NCBI GenBank assembly: GCA_030348875.1
Contig: JAUCEP010000002.1
Location: 4,134,501-4,198,500 of the forward strand
Source: Ureibacillus composti
Lineage (GTDB): Bacteria; Bacillota; Bacilli; Bacillales_A; Planococcaceae
Reading direction: 5' to 3'
DNA: 64,000 nucleotides
The translations under genes were made by a program, and so were the position numbers. Numbering within the stretch: position 1 is the stretch's first letter; each line of letters opens with the position of its first letter. Positions 35,115 through 43,841 of this stretch are shown here, one piece after another. A model generated the notes under the pieces. The model searched no databases and was not told the DNA's origin. It worked only from the letters and a program-made list of their open reading frames with translations.

Positions 35115-36740
35115 TTACTTGTTAACGTCTGCATACTTTAAGTAAATATTTCCAAGCTTATCTGGAGCAATATTTTCAACATAATCTTTACTTACATATA
35201 AATTTGTATAGTAATAAACTGGAATTACCGGATTTTCAGACATGATAATTGCTTCAGCTTGTTTTAAAATCTCGATACGTTTTTCAGGATCTGTTTCAAC
35301 TTGAGATTGTTTTAATAGCTTAGTGTATTCAGCATTTTCCCAACCAGTATCGTTGTTACCATTTTTAGCTGAATCGTATTGCTCTAAGAATGTATATGCA
35401 TCATTATAGTCTGCACCCCAACCCATACGAGCTGCATCATAATCTAACATATTTAATTTTTCTAAATACACTTGCCATTCTGAGTTATCAATTGTTACAT
35501 CGATACCTAAGTTTTTATGCCAACTTTCTTGTACATATTGCGCAATTGCGGCATGTGCTTCACTTGTGTTAATTGATAATCCGATTGAAATTTGACTTGG
35601 ATCAGAAATCCCAAGTTCTTTCATACCTTGTTCAAGTGCTTTTTTTGCTTCTTCGATATCATTATCTTTAAAGTAACCAGTTTGTTCTTCAAAGCCTTTT
35701 ACAGCTTTTGGAACCATACCTAATGCCGGTGTTTGTTCACCTTTAGCAACGTTATCAATTAATCCTTGACGGTCGATTGCTAATGTTAAAGCTTTACGAA
35801 TGTTTGCATTAGAAGTAAATTTACCAGTTGTATTCAGCTTATACGTATAAATTGATGCAAGGTCTTCTACATTTAAAGTGCCATCTTTTTTATAACGATC
35901 AATTGCATCTAAAGAGACATTTTGGAATGGAGCTCCTAAGAAATCAATTTCTCCAGCATCAAACATTGTTCCAGCTGTTGTTTCATTTTCAACCATTGCA
36001 ATGTTAACTTTGTCTAGGGCAACATTTTCTTTATCCCAGTAGTTTTCACTTTTCTCTAAAGTGATTGAACCTGCATGTTGCCAATCAGCTAATGTGAATG
36101 GCCCGTTAGTTACATAAGTTTCGCCAGCATCTGTATACCATTTATCATTTCCTTCAGCCGTTGCTTTGTGAACTGGATAGTATGTTTTAAATGCTGTTAA
36201 CTCTAAGAAGTAAGGTGTTGGGTTTTCTAAAGTTACTTCTAAAGTTTTTTCGTCTACCACTTTAATACCTAATTCATCTTCAGTACCTTCTCCAAGGTTG
36301 TAGCTTTCAGCACCTTTGATTGGATATAGAATTGATGCATATTCAGAAGCATTAGCAGGATTTAAAGCCCATTTCCAAGCATATGCAAAGTCTTCAGCTG
36401 TAACTGAATCCCCGTTAGACCATTTCGTATCACGTAATGTGAACTTATACGTTAATTGATCATCACTGATTTTAATGTCTTCAGCTGCTGCCTCAACAAC
36501 TTCACCATCTTTTAAAGTTGTTAATCCCTCAAATACATTTTGTAAAATCACACCTGAAGTAGTATCTGTCGCTAATGCAGGGTGTAATGATGGTGGTTCA
36601 GATGGAATAACTAAATTAAGTTCCTTTGCACTTTTACCATCTTCTGTTGTAGTAGCTTCTTCTCCTCCGAAGTTACAAGCAGCCAATACTAAGGACAGTG
36701 CTAGTAACATCACCAATAATAGAAAATTACTTTTTTTCAT
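35115..36740 (-). CDS. oppA: Oligopeptide-binding lipoprotein OppA (copy 1, operon-linked)
   Basis: 541-residue extracellular lipoprotein: signal LLLVMLLALSLVLAACNFG with the lipid-modified Cys near 22, then an SBP_bac_5 domain (NLVIPSEPPSLHPALATDTTSG; ITLEKSENYWDKENVALDKVNIAMV; YDAARMGWGADYNDAYTFLEQYDS). The pattern is that of OppA/DppE-type peptide-binding proteins. It is about 75% identical by eye to the second copy upstream. Strong AGAGGAGG ribosome site. Head of the oppABCDF unit, preceded by two CodY-like boxes and a cre-like promoter. Confidence 0.95.
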   Translation of the reverse strand: MKKSNFLLLVMLLALSLVLAACNFGGEEATTTEDGKSAKELNLVIPSEPPSLHPALATDTTSGVILQNVFEGLTTLKDGEVVEAAAEDIKISDDQLTYKFTLRDTKWSNGDSVTAEDFAYAWKWALNPANASEYASILYPIKGAESYNLGEGTEDELGIKVVDEKTLEVTLENPTPYFLELTAFKTYYPVHKATAEGNDKWYTDAGETYVTNGPFTLADWQHAGSITLEKSENYWDKENVALDKVNIAMVENETTAGTMFDAGEIDFLGAPFQNVSLDAIDRYKKDGTLNVEDLASIYTYKLNTTGKFTSNANIRKALTLAIDRQGLIDNVAKGEQTPALGMVPKAVKGFEEQTGYFKDNDIEEAKKALEQGMKELGISDPSQISIGLSINTSEAHAAIAQYVQESWHKNLGIDVTIDNSEWQVYLEKLNMLDYDAARMGWGADYNDAYTFLEQYDSAKNGNNDTGWENAEYTKLLKQSQVETDPEKRIEILKQAEAIIMSENPVIPVYYYTNLYVSKDYVENIAPDKLGNIYLKYADVNK

Positions 36741-36774
36741 ATTTTAGAATCCTCCTCTTACTAAGTTTTTCGCC

Positions 36775-36821
36775 ATTTTTCAGAAAACTTATCTTATATA
36801 TTTTCCATTTTTCAGAAAACG
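36775..36821 (-). promoter_or_regulatory. Two CodY-like boxes upstream of oppA1
   Basis: ATTTTTCAGAAAACT (36775-36789) and ATTTTTCAGAAAACG (36807-36821) match the palindromic CodY consensus AATTTTCWGAAAATT at 13 and 12 of 15 positions. They are 32 bp apart, about three helical turns, and lie between promoter and start codon, where CodY acts as a roadblock. Confidence 0.7.
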
Positions 36822-36925
36822 GTGTTTAGTGTAATTATTATATTACCAAAAAGTTTTCAGTAAATAAACTAAAATTTAATTTTTCTAACAAATTTATTAA
36901 CCATAAAATATAAGCTACTTTTCAA

Positions 36926-36961
36926 GTATAATAATTATACCATTTTATGTAAGCGTTTTCC
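36926..36961 (-). promoter_or_regulatory. Candidate oppA1 promoter with cre-like site
   Basis: On the minus strand TTGGAA is followed 18 bp later by TATAAT. A cre-like sequence ATGTAAGCGTTTTCC (36947-36961) matches the CcpA consensus WTGNAARCGNWWWCA at 14 of 15 and covers the spacer and -35. The -10 lies inside GTATAATAATTATAC (36926-36940), a 7-1-7 dyad close to the PerR consensus (13 of 15), which may be fortuitous in AT-rich DNA. Confidence 0.5.
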
Positions 36962-37120
36962 AAAACCGAGTAAAGTATAACGATAAAATTATCTGAATAT
37001 AGTGAATTATTACTCAATTAATAAGATTGAATATTCTGATTTATGAAATGAACTATTATAAACCACAAGACACTTTTAACAATTTTTTATCACTCAATAA
37101 ATTTTAGAATCTACCTTAAT

Positions 37121-37153
37121 AAAAAACAGCCCACCCCCTTTAGGATGAACTGT
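37121..37153 (-). terminator. Intrinsic terminator after oppA2
   Basis: On the minus strand ACAGTTCATCC pairs with GGGTGGGCTGT (three G-U pairs) around a 6-nt loop, followed by TTTTTT. It makes oppA2 a separate or attenuated unit. Confidence 0.75.
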
Positions 37154-37183
37154 CGACTTTAAAAACCTAATCAATTTATAAAA

Positions 37184-38833
37184 TTAATTATTATATTTAA
37201 CATATTTCAGGTTAACGTTGCCTAAATTATCTGGCTCAATATTCTCTAAACCATCTTTTTTAATTGATAGATTTGTATAGTAGTAAATTGGTGCCACAGG
37301 GAACTCTGTCATTAAAATTGCTTCCGCCTGTTTTAATAATTCTAGACGTTTGGCTGGATCTGTTTCAGCATTTGATTGATCTAGCAACTTAGTAAATTCT
37401 GCATTTTCCCAACCTGTATCGTTGTTACCATTATCGGCAGAGTTATACATTTCTAAGAATGTATATGCGTCATTATAGTCAGCAATCCAACCCAAGCGGC
37501 CAATATCATAGTCTAAATTAGTTAGTTTATCAAGGAATACTTGCCATTCTGAGTTATCAAGAGTCACTTCAATCCCTAAGTTTGTGCGCCAACCTTCTTG
37601 TATAAATTGCGCAATCGCTGCGTGTGCTTCACTTGTGTTGTAAGATAAGCCCAATTTAATTTGACTAGGATCAGTAATTCCTAGTTCTTTCATACCTTGT
37701 TCAAGTGCCTTTTTTGCTTCTTCAATATCATTATCTTTGAAATAACCACGATCTTCTTCAAATCCTTTAACTGCAGTAGGAACCATACCTAAAGCAGGTG
37801 TTTGTTCCCCTTTAGTAATATTATCAATTAAGGCTTGACGATCAATCGCTAGTGTCAATGCTTTACGAATATTAGCGTTCGATGTGAATTCACCTGTTGT
37901 ATTAAATTTATACATATAAACAGCTGCATAATCTTTAATAGTTAATTTACCTTCTTGTTTATAACGGTCAATTACATCTAAAGCAACGTTTTGGAATGGT
38001 GCACCTAAGAAATCAATTTCCCCAGCATCAAACATTGTAGCAGCAGTGGTTTCAGATTCAACCATTGCGATATTTACTTTATCTAAATCAACGTTTGCAG
38101 CATCCCAGTAACTTTCGTTTTTCTCTAAAGTTAAAGAGCCACTATGTTGCCAATCAGTTAATTTGAATGGTCCATTTGTTATATAGCTGTCACCAGCGTT
38201 TGTATACCATTTTTCATTTGCTTCAGCTGTTGCTTTGTGTATCGGGAAGTAAGTTTTAAATGCAGTTAATTCCAAAAAGTATGGAGTTGGATTTTCCAAT
38301 GTTACTTCCAAAGTTTTTTCATCGACTACTTTAATACCTAATTCTTCAGCAGTGCCTTCTCCAAGGTTATATGCTTGAGCCCCTTTAATAGGATAAAGTA
38401 TTGATGCATACTCAGAAGCATTTTCTGGATTTAATGCAAATTGCCATGCATATGCAAAATCTTCTGCAGTAACAGGGTCACCATTTGACCACGTTGCATC
38501 ACGTAAAGTAAATGTATAAGTTAATTTATCCTCACTAATTTCTATATTTTGAGCGGCAGCATTTATTACCTCGCCGTCTTTAATACTAGTTAAACCTTCA
38601 AATATATTTTTTAATATTGCACTAGATGTGCTATCTGTTGCCAATTGTGGGTGTAATGATGGTGGTTCTGAAGCAACAACTAAACTAATTTCCTTTGGTC
38701 CTTCTTCAGCAGTCCCCTCTGTCTCTGTACCATCTGTTTCTTCAGTGCTTGTTTCTCCTCCGAAGTTACATGCCGCTAATACTAGAGATAACGCTAGCAA
38801 CAGTAATAACAAAAGAATATTATGTTTTTTCAT
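37184..38833 (-). CDS. oppA2: Oligopeptide-binding lipoprotein OppA (copy 2)
   Basis: 549-residue paralogue of copy 1 with the same lipoprotein signal (LLLALSLVLAACNFG) and SBP_bac_5 domain. It differs mainly in the post-signal linker, which is rich in Thr, Glu and Gly (residues 26-50), and in the peptide-contacting region near YDIGRLGWIADYNDAYTFLEMYNS. A recent tandem duplication giving a different peptide preference is the likely explanation. Own promoter region with a CodY-like box; own terminator. AAGGGGG precedes the ATG on the minus strand. Confidence 0.93.
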   Translation of the reverse strand: MKKHNILLLLLLLALSLVLAACNFGGETSTEETDGTETEGTAEEGPKEISLVVASEPPSLHPQLATDSTSSAILKNIFEGLTSIKDGEVINAAAQNIEISEDKLTYTFTLRDATWSNGDPVTAEDFAYAWQFALNPENASEYASILYPIKGAQAYNLGEGTAEELGIKVVDEKTLEVTLENPTPYFLELTAFKTYFPIHKATAEANEKWYTNAGDSYITNGPFKLTDWQHSGSLTLEKNESYWDAANVDLDKVNIAMVESETTAATMFDAGEIDFLGAPFQNVALDVIDRYKQEGKLTIKDYAAVYMYKFNTTGEFTSNANIRKALTLAIDRQALIDNITKGEQTPALGMVPTAVKGFEEDRGYFKDNDIEEAKKALEQGMKELGITDPSQIKLGLSYNTSEAHAAIAQFIQEGWRTNLGIEVTLDNSEWQVFLDKLTNLDYDIGRLGWIADYNDAYTFLEMYNSADNGNNDTGWENAEFTKLLDQSNAETDPAKRLELLKQAEAILMTEFPVAPIYYYTNLSIKKDGLENIEPDNLGNVNLKYVKYNN

Positions 38834-38875
38834 AGAAATCCCCCTTTTTGCTATTATACTTTTTCATCTATTCTA

Positions 38876-38890
38876 TATTTTCTGAAAATA
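38876..38890 (-). promoter_or_regulatory. CodY-like box upstream of oppA2
   Basis: TATTTTCTGAAAATA matches AATTTTCWGAAAATT at 13 of 15 positions and lies about 43 bp before the start codon. The remaining sequence to 39184 is AT-rich and holds no gene I can support. Confidence 0.65.
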
Positions 38891-39184
38891 GATGTTAGCA
38901 ATTTACATAATAGCAAAAATAATTTGATAAATAAACTATTATTTTATTTTTCTAGCAAAACTGTTAGAAATTTATATCATCAAACAATTCGCTTATTTTA
39001 TAAAATTAGCTGTTTCGTCCTCCATTTTCGCTAACATTTTACAAACAACAAATTATATTAACAAAGTCATCCTCCCCATCATTAAAACAAAAACTATGTA
39101 ATAAAAAACGTATAATTTACCTTTTATCAGAACTTTCTATTAAAACATCCTTTAAGAACAACTTAATTATTAATATTTATAAAT

Positions 39185-39217
39185 AAAAAAGAGAAGGTCT
39201 GCTTTACATGACCTTCT
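39185..39217 (-). terminator. Intrinsic terminator of the fusB-like gene
   Basis: AGAAGGTC/GACCTTCT stem with a 10-nt loop and an A-run on the left (minus-strand U-tract). Confidence 0.8.
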
Positions 39218-39225
39218 TCACTCCA

Positions 39226-39867
39226 TTAGTCCTTTTGTTGTATAACATTAATAAAGTTAATAAATCGATTCATATCTGTTAATGCCATATTACAAAACGC
39301 ACTATCCTCACAAATATAATTTCCTCTTTTCGTATACGTACCAAGTACTGTGCCTTTTTTCGAAACCATAATCATCCCAACATTTGAATGTTGATTACAA
39401 ATCGTACAAATCCCTTTATTGTTAGACAGACTAAAGATACCTCGAACACCTTTTAATGTTCCTGCTTCTCTATAAACCAAATACTTACGATTCGTCCCTG
39501 AGTCAAACCAACTTAAATAGGATACTTCTTTTGGATCGAATTGATCGAGTTTTGGAAGTTTTAACTTTTTATCCTTTAAGAATAGTTTCTTTATTTCACT
39601 TTCAGTTGGCATATCAAACGGGATAACATATTGTTTTAATTCATTAATAAATGATTCTAATTGTTCTTTTGTTTGCAAAGTTAAAATTGGCTGCAAGATT
39701 TTTTGTTTCTCATCTGAAATTGAATCTAGCTTATCAGCAATTTCTTGAGAGACTAGCATCTGTACCGCCTTAATGACTTTACTATCCTTTGATGTTACAC
39801 AGGTATTCAGAATTTTCTTTGCCTGCTTTTTAACAATTTGATATTGTTCAACCGTCAAAAAATTCAT
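39226..39867 (-). CDS. FusB-type elongation factor G-binding protein
   Basis: 213 residues, the same length as FusB. The N-terminal helical domain is followed by the C-terminal zinc-finger fold. Matching FusB blocks are YVIPFDMPTESEIKKLFLKDKKLKLP, then SYLSWFDSGTNRKYLVYRE, then GICTICNQHSNVGMIMVS and GNYICEDSAFCNMALTDMNRFINFI. The four zinc-ligand cysteines (CTIC; C...C) are intact. FusB binds EF-G and frees it from fusidic-acid-stalled ribosomes. This is a chromosomal relative without mobile-element context. ATG 39867 follows AGAGGTG; the in-frame GTG at 39876 lies within that site. Confidence 0.9.
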   Translation of the reverse strand: MNFLTVEQYQIVKKQAKKILNTCVTSKDSKVIKAVQMLVSQEIADKLDSISDEKQKILQPILTLQTKEQLESFINELKQYVIPFDMPTESEIKKLFLKDKKLKLPKLDQFDPKEVSYLSWFDSGTNRKYLVYREAGTLKGVRGIFSLSNNKGICTICNQHSNVGMIMVSKKGTVLGTYTKRGNYICEDSAFCNMALTDMNRFINFINVIQQKD

Positions 39868-39933
39868 TTCGATCACCTCTCTTGTTGTAGATTACAAAAA
39901 AAGCATTGCAACTACAAGAAAATGTAAATAAAA

Positions 39934-39961
39934 AACGAAGGGGAATTTTAACCCCTCCGTT
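39934..39961 (-). terminator. Intrinsic terminator of the EAL/GGDEF pair
   Basis: ACG(a)AGGGG/CCCCT(c)CGT with an 8-nt loop and an A-run on the left. Confidence 0.75.
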
Positions 39962-39966
39962 TGCAC

Positions 39967-40944
39967 TTACGTAGCCATTTCATATTCATCGATTAGATAA
40001 CAACTACCCTTAACTTTTTTACATTTTCGTTTTACTGCAGCAACACAATTTGAAAGTGCTTCTACTTTATCAAATTTAATTTCCATATTTGTTAATACGG
40101 CAATTGATAATGTCATAATTGAAAACAATTCTAAATGCCCTGAGCGACCTTTCACTTTAAAATGGGGTTCTAATAAATGGGTTTGATCATAAAAATAAGG
40201 GATTGTCTCATCGAATTCACGAATAATATTCTCACAAATTGCTTTGATATCATATTGAGGAATTACCGCCATAAAATCATCTCCACCGATATGTCCTAAG
40301 AAAAACCCGAGCTGTTGTATGTTTCTTTTTAATATTTCAGTTAGGTGCAGCAATACCTTGTCACCTTTATTAAAGCCATATAAATCATTATATGTTTTGA
40401 AAAAGTCGAGATCGAAATATAAGATACTAAATTGAGGTAGTTTTAATGATTCTTTTAATTTTTGTTCGATTAAATGATTCCCAGGCAAATTGCTTAACGG
40501 ATTTAAAAAACTAGCAAATTCCACTTGAATTTCTACGAATTTCATTAATAATGCTCGGATACTGACCACACCAAAAAATTCATCATTTTGTATCACAATG
40601 ACGTCGTCATACAAATCTTCTTCTGTTCGTTGCATTGCTAACTTACTCACTTCGGTGATTGGTTGTAAGTAATCGACAATCAATGGATCTATTTTTGCTA
40701 ATAATTTACTCTCTCTACCCATATAGAGATTATAGCCGTACATAGTACCAATTTTTTGATAGAAATGTGTTCGTGTTATATGTGCGATTGGCTTATTATT
40801 ATGAACGACAACAATTCCTCGCATATTAGGATTTTTGGTAAAGATTTCATCCACCTGTTTATTTTTTATATTGGGACTGATAGTGGGTACTTTCTTTGCA
40901 ATTTCGCCTATATTCGTTACCATTTCACCTAAATTTGTCACCAT
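39967..40944 (-). CDS. CBS-pair GGDEF protein
   Basis: 325 residues: an N-terminal CBS-like pair (residues about 25-145; MRGIVVVHNNKPIAHITR and DDVIVIQNDEFFGVVSIRALL) then a GGDEF domain (residues about 155-320; FSILYFDLDFFKTYNDLYGFNKGD, signature HIGGDDFMAVI). The active-site motif is GGDDF instead of GG(D/E)EF, so diguanylate cyclase activity is uncertain, and no RxxD inhibitory site is visible. It follows the EAL gene by 38 bp. In many bacteria EAL-CBS-GGDEF is one polypeptide, so these look like its two halves. AAGGTGAG precedes the ATG. Confidence 0.88.
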   Translation of the reverse strand: MVTNLGEMVTNIGEIAKKVPTISPNIKNKQVDEIFTKNPNMRGIVVVHNNKPIAHITRTHFYQKIGTMYGYNLYMGRESKLLAKIDPLIVDYLQPITEVSKLAMQRTEEDLYDDVIVIQNDEFFGVVSIRALLMKFVEIQVEFASFLNPLSNLPGNHLIEQKLKESLKLPQFSILYFDLDFFKTYNDLYGFNKGDKVLLHLTEILKRNIQQLGFFLGHIGGDDFMAVIPQYDIKAICENIIREFDETIPYFYDQTHLLEPHFKVKGRSGHLELFSIMTLSIAVLTNMEIKFDKVEALSNCVAAVKRKCKKVKGSCYLIDEYEMAT

Positions 40945-40982
40945 TTTCTCACCTTATTTGCACGATCACCATGCGAAAATTT

Positions 40983-41840
40983 TTATTTTAAAGGACATAT
41001 TCCTAGCTTGATTTCTTTATCTGGTCTACCTAAAGCATATCCTTGTGCATAGTGGATTCCTAATTGTTGAAGGTACTGTATTTCTTCAATACGTTCAATT
41101 CCCTCTGCTACTACTTTTGTTCCTGATAGTTTTACATACTCATATATTAATGAAACAAGTTGTTGACTAGCGACGCTCTGATCGATGTTTTGAATGAGTG
41201 AGCGATCAAGTTTAATAAATTCCGGCTGAAGGAATATGATTGTTTTCAAACTGTTGTACCCAGACCCAACATCGTCGATAGCAATTCGATAACCTTGAGA
41301 ACGATAATGTGAAAGTACCCTTTCAAATTCTTGGAAATCCGTAACTGCACTTCTTTCTGTAAGTTCGAAAACGACTTGTTGTGGTGAAATCCCGAGTTCT
41401 TTTAATAATTGTAATGTTTCACCACTATGATAGTTTTTATCAAGAAGAACATGGGGGTGTATATTTAAAAATAGTACAAACTTTTGATTTCTTTTATCTT
41501 CCGTTAATCTTTCAATATAACGCTTTAAAGAAAGATTTCGACAAAAGATTTCAAATTGAAATACAATGTTTGTTTGCCCTACAAATTCATAAAACTGATC
41601 GGTATTTGAAAAAAACTTTGAGTAATCAGGACGGTTTAAGGCCTCAAATCCGAATGTTTCTCCTGATTGCAAATCTACAATTGGTTGAAAATATGTATCT
41701 AAGGCGTGGTTTTTCATAATCTTTTTTAATTCTGTGAAGCGTTTCAAATACATTCTATCTTGCTGTCTACGGTGCTTAATGTATTTTAGATAGGAAAAAA
41801 GGTTGATAGTATTTCCTCTAGTATGTAAGACTGAATTCAT
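40983..41840 (-). CDS. EAL-domain c-di-GMP phosphodiesterase
   Basis: 285-residue stand-alone EAL protein. All catalytic positions are present: the E of FEALNRP near residue 75, the N of LFLNIHPHVL, the E of ELTER, the DD of IDDVGSG, the K of FIKLDRS and the E of VVAEGIE, followed by QGYALGRPD. It should therefore hydrolyse c-di-GMP. No membrane segment. First gene of a two-gene unit with the CBS-GGDEF protein, and probably co-regulated with it. Confidence 0.93.
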   Translation of the reverse strand: MNSVLHTRGNTINLFSYLKYIKHRRQQDRMYLKRFTELKKIMKNHALDTYFQPIVDLQSGETFGFEALNRPDYSKFFSNTDQFYEFVGQTNIVFQFEIFCRNLSLKRYIERLTEDKRNQKFVLFLNIHPHVLLDKNYHSGETLQLLKELGISPQQVVFELTERSAVTDFQEFERVLSHYRSQGYRIAIDDVGSGYNSLKTIIFLQPEFIKLDRSLIQNIDQSVASQQLVSLIYEYVKLSGTKVVAEGIERIEEIQYLQQLGIHYAQGYALGRPDKEIKLGICPLK

Positions 41841-41959
41841 AATTACTCCTTGTTCGTAAGGGGATTATTTCCTATTTTATTCTGAGAATATTAATGTAGT
41901 ATTAATTTTTTATAAATGATTGTAAAGTAATTCCACCAATACATTTAAATGGGCCAATA

Positions 41960-41991
41960 AAAAAAATGACCCCATTGATTGAGGTCATTCG
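41960..41991 (-). terminator. Intrinsic terminator of vmlR
   Basis: AATGACC/GGTCATT stem with an A-run on the left (eight As), i.e. a strong minus-strand U-tract; about 115 bp beyond the vmlR stop codon. Confidence 0.8.
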
Positions 41992-42105
41992 TCAAATGAC
42001 ATTATAGTTGCTACGTCCTATCTTTTTTATCCCTTTTTCATATACAACAAGAAGCTCAACTTATAGATGAATATTACCCCTCTTTTAAAAGATTGATTTT
42101 TTCTA

Positions 42106-43743
42106 TCATTTCTTCATCTCTATTATCTGCTTTGTTACCTCATTAAACCTCAAATCAAGTTCACTATACTGTGGATCTTTTGGTGTCATAAAGCTTATTT
42201 TCCCCAATATTTCTTGTCTCTCAGTTTCAAGTTTTAAAAGTAATTCCTCTTGTTCCTCTTTTTCTTTAGGGCTTTCATTCTTAAGTTGCCTGCTAATACC
42301 CTGGTCTTTTATGACAAGTTTTATATCTGTTATTTTTTCTAAAAAGTAGTAGTCATGGGAAACAACAAGTAATGTACCATTATAGCTTGATAACGTTTTT
42401 TCCAATTGCTCACGAGATGGTAAGTCAAGATGATTCGTCGGTTCATCCAAAATAAGCACATCTTTTTCTTCCATTATATAAACCATCAATTTGCACTTAA
42501 CTCGTTCACCCATACTCATATTCTGTATTGGTTCTTTCCATGCTGAATCTAAGAACCCTAAATGCTTCATTAAATTTTGAATTTTGCCTCTTTCCTTATA
42601 CGTTTCTTTATGAAAAAGCTCTTCCGGAGTTTTAGTAAGGGGTAAGTCAAATACATCTTGTGTTAAATAGCCAATCTTTGCAGTTGGAGAAATCCATACA
42701 TTCCCAACTGCTGCTTCTAATCCCATAATAATTTTAAGCAATGTTGTTTTTCCAGAGCCATTTGCTCCCATTAAGGCTACTTTTTCACCATGTTGGATGG
42801 TAAAGTTTACATTATTAAATAATGTCCTTTCGTGATACTTCTTATTTAAGTTCTTTACTTCTAGGAAACGTCTACCACGCTTTTCATTTGCCTGTAATGT
42901 AAATTGAACTTCATAATCCGGTTCAACCTGGTCTACGTTTGCCTTTTTTAGCTCTTTTTCGAGTCTCTTTTTCTTTGATTTTACTTGTGAATCTGTACGC
43001 TTCGCTTTCACTCGATGATATTCTTTAAAACCTTCTTGTTTTGTTGACTGTGAATGTGCCTTTTGCGACCAAGAAGAAAGCTCCGCTATTTGAGTTTCAA
43101 TTCGTTCAACCATTTTCTGCTGTTTTTCAAACTCTCTTTGTTGAGTTAGTCTTCTTTGTTCTCTAGCCTTCATGTAACTAGTGTAATTCCCTTTATGTTC
43201 ATAGAGTTTCTTATTTTCAATTGACCAAATTTTAGTCGTAACTTGATCTAAGAAATACCGGTCATGAGAAATTAAAATGACAGATCCTTTATATTGCTTT
43301 ATTTGCTCAATCAATAACTTAGTACTTTCTTCATCTAAATGATTCGTTGGTTCATCTAATAGAAGTAATTGTGCGTTTTTTGAAAAACCCTTTGCTAGTC
43401 GAGTTTTCAACTTTTCTCCACCGCTCAATACTGAAAAGTTGCTTGAGGGTACTTTCCATTTCGATAGTAATGTAGCCTCATGTGCAGGTACGTCAAGTGT
43501 CGAGAAGTATTGCGTCTCCTGCTCTACAATCGAAGTCTCTACATTTTGTTGAAGCCAAATACACTGACCTTTCGTCGGTTGAAGTTCACCAGCTATCATA
43601 TGGAGTAATGTTGATTTTCCAGCGCCATTCTTACCAATAATCCCAATAACATCCCCACGTTGTACAGATGCATGAATATTTTCTAATAGTATAGAATCTA
43701 GAATTTCATAACTTATATTTTTTAGTTTTAAAATTTCTATCAT
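42106..43743 (-). CDS. vmlR: ABC-F ribosomal protection protein VmlR
   Basis: 545-residue cytosolic ABC-F ATPase with two nucleotide-binding domains. Domain 1 has Walker A GKNGAGKSTLLH, signature LSGGEKLKTRLAKG and LLLLDEPTNHLDE. The inter-domain linker (antibiotic resistance domain) carries ASWSQKAHSQ-like SSWSQKAHSQSTKQEGFKEYH. Domain 2 has GANGSGKTTLLK, MSMGERVKCKLM and LILDEPTNHLDLPS. The C-terminal extension matches B. subtilis VmlR throughout. VmlR dislodges lincosamides, streptogramin A and pleuromutilins from the ribosome. The start at 43743 aligns with VmlR; the longer frame upstream runs through the leader and is non-coding. Confidence 0.95.
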   Translation of the reverse strand: MIEILKLKNISYEILDSILLENIHASVQRGDVIGIIGKNGAGKSTLLHMIAGELQPTKGQCIWLQQNVETSIVEQETQYFSTLDVPAHEATLLSKWKVPSSNFSVLSGGEKLKTRLAKGFSKNAQLLLLDEPTNHLDEESTKLLIEQIKQYKGSVILISHDRYFLDQVTTKIWSIENKKLYEHKGNYTSYMKAREQRRLTQQREFEKQQKMVERIETQIAELSSWSQKAHSQSTKQEGFKEYHRVKAKRTDSQVKSKKKRLEKELKKANVDQVEPDYEVQFTLQANEKRGRRFLEVKNLNKKYHERTLFNNVNFTIQHGEKVALMGANGSGKTTLLKIIMGLEAAVGNVWISPTAKIGYLTQDVFDLPLTKTPEELFHKETYKERGKIQNLMKHLGFLDSAWKEPIQNMSMGERVKCKLMVYIMEEKDVLILDEPTNHLDLPSREQLEKTLSSYNGTLLVVSHDYYFLEKITDIKLVIKDQGISRQLKNESPKEKEEQEELLLKLETERQEILGKISFMTPKDPQYSELDLRFNEVTKQIIEMKK

Positions 43744-43841
43744 AAAATCCATCCCTTCTTTAGGGAGGTAACTTGCTCTAAAAGGAGTGACAGTAAAGAG
43801 CTTTATATTTTCTTTTACAATCACGACTTTAATAAGCAAAT

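Noticed and set aside
40945-40982. Frameshift joining the EAL and GGDEF genes
   Set aside because: The EAL gene ends in a proper stop after a complete domain and the downstream ATG has its own AAGGTGAG site, so two genes are more likely than a sequencing error; kept as a finding for checking.
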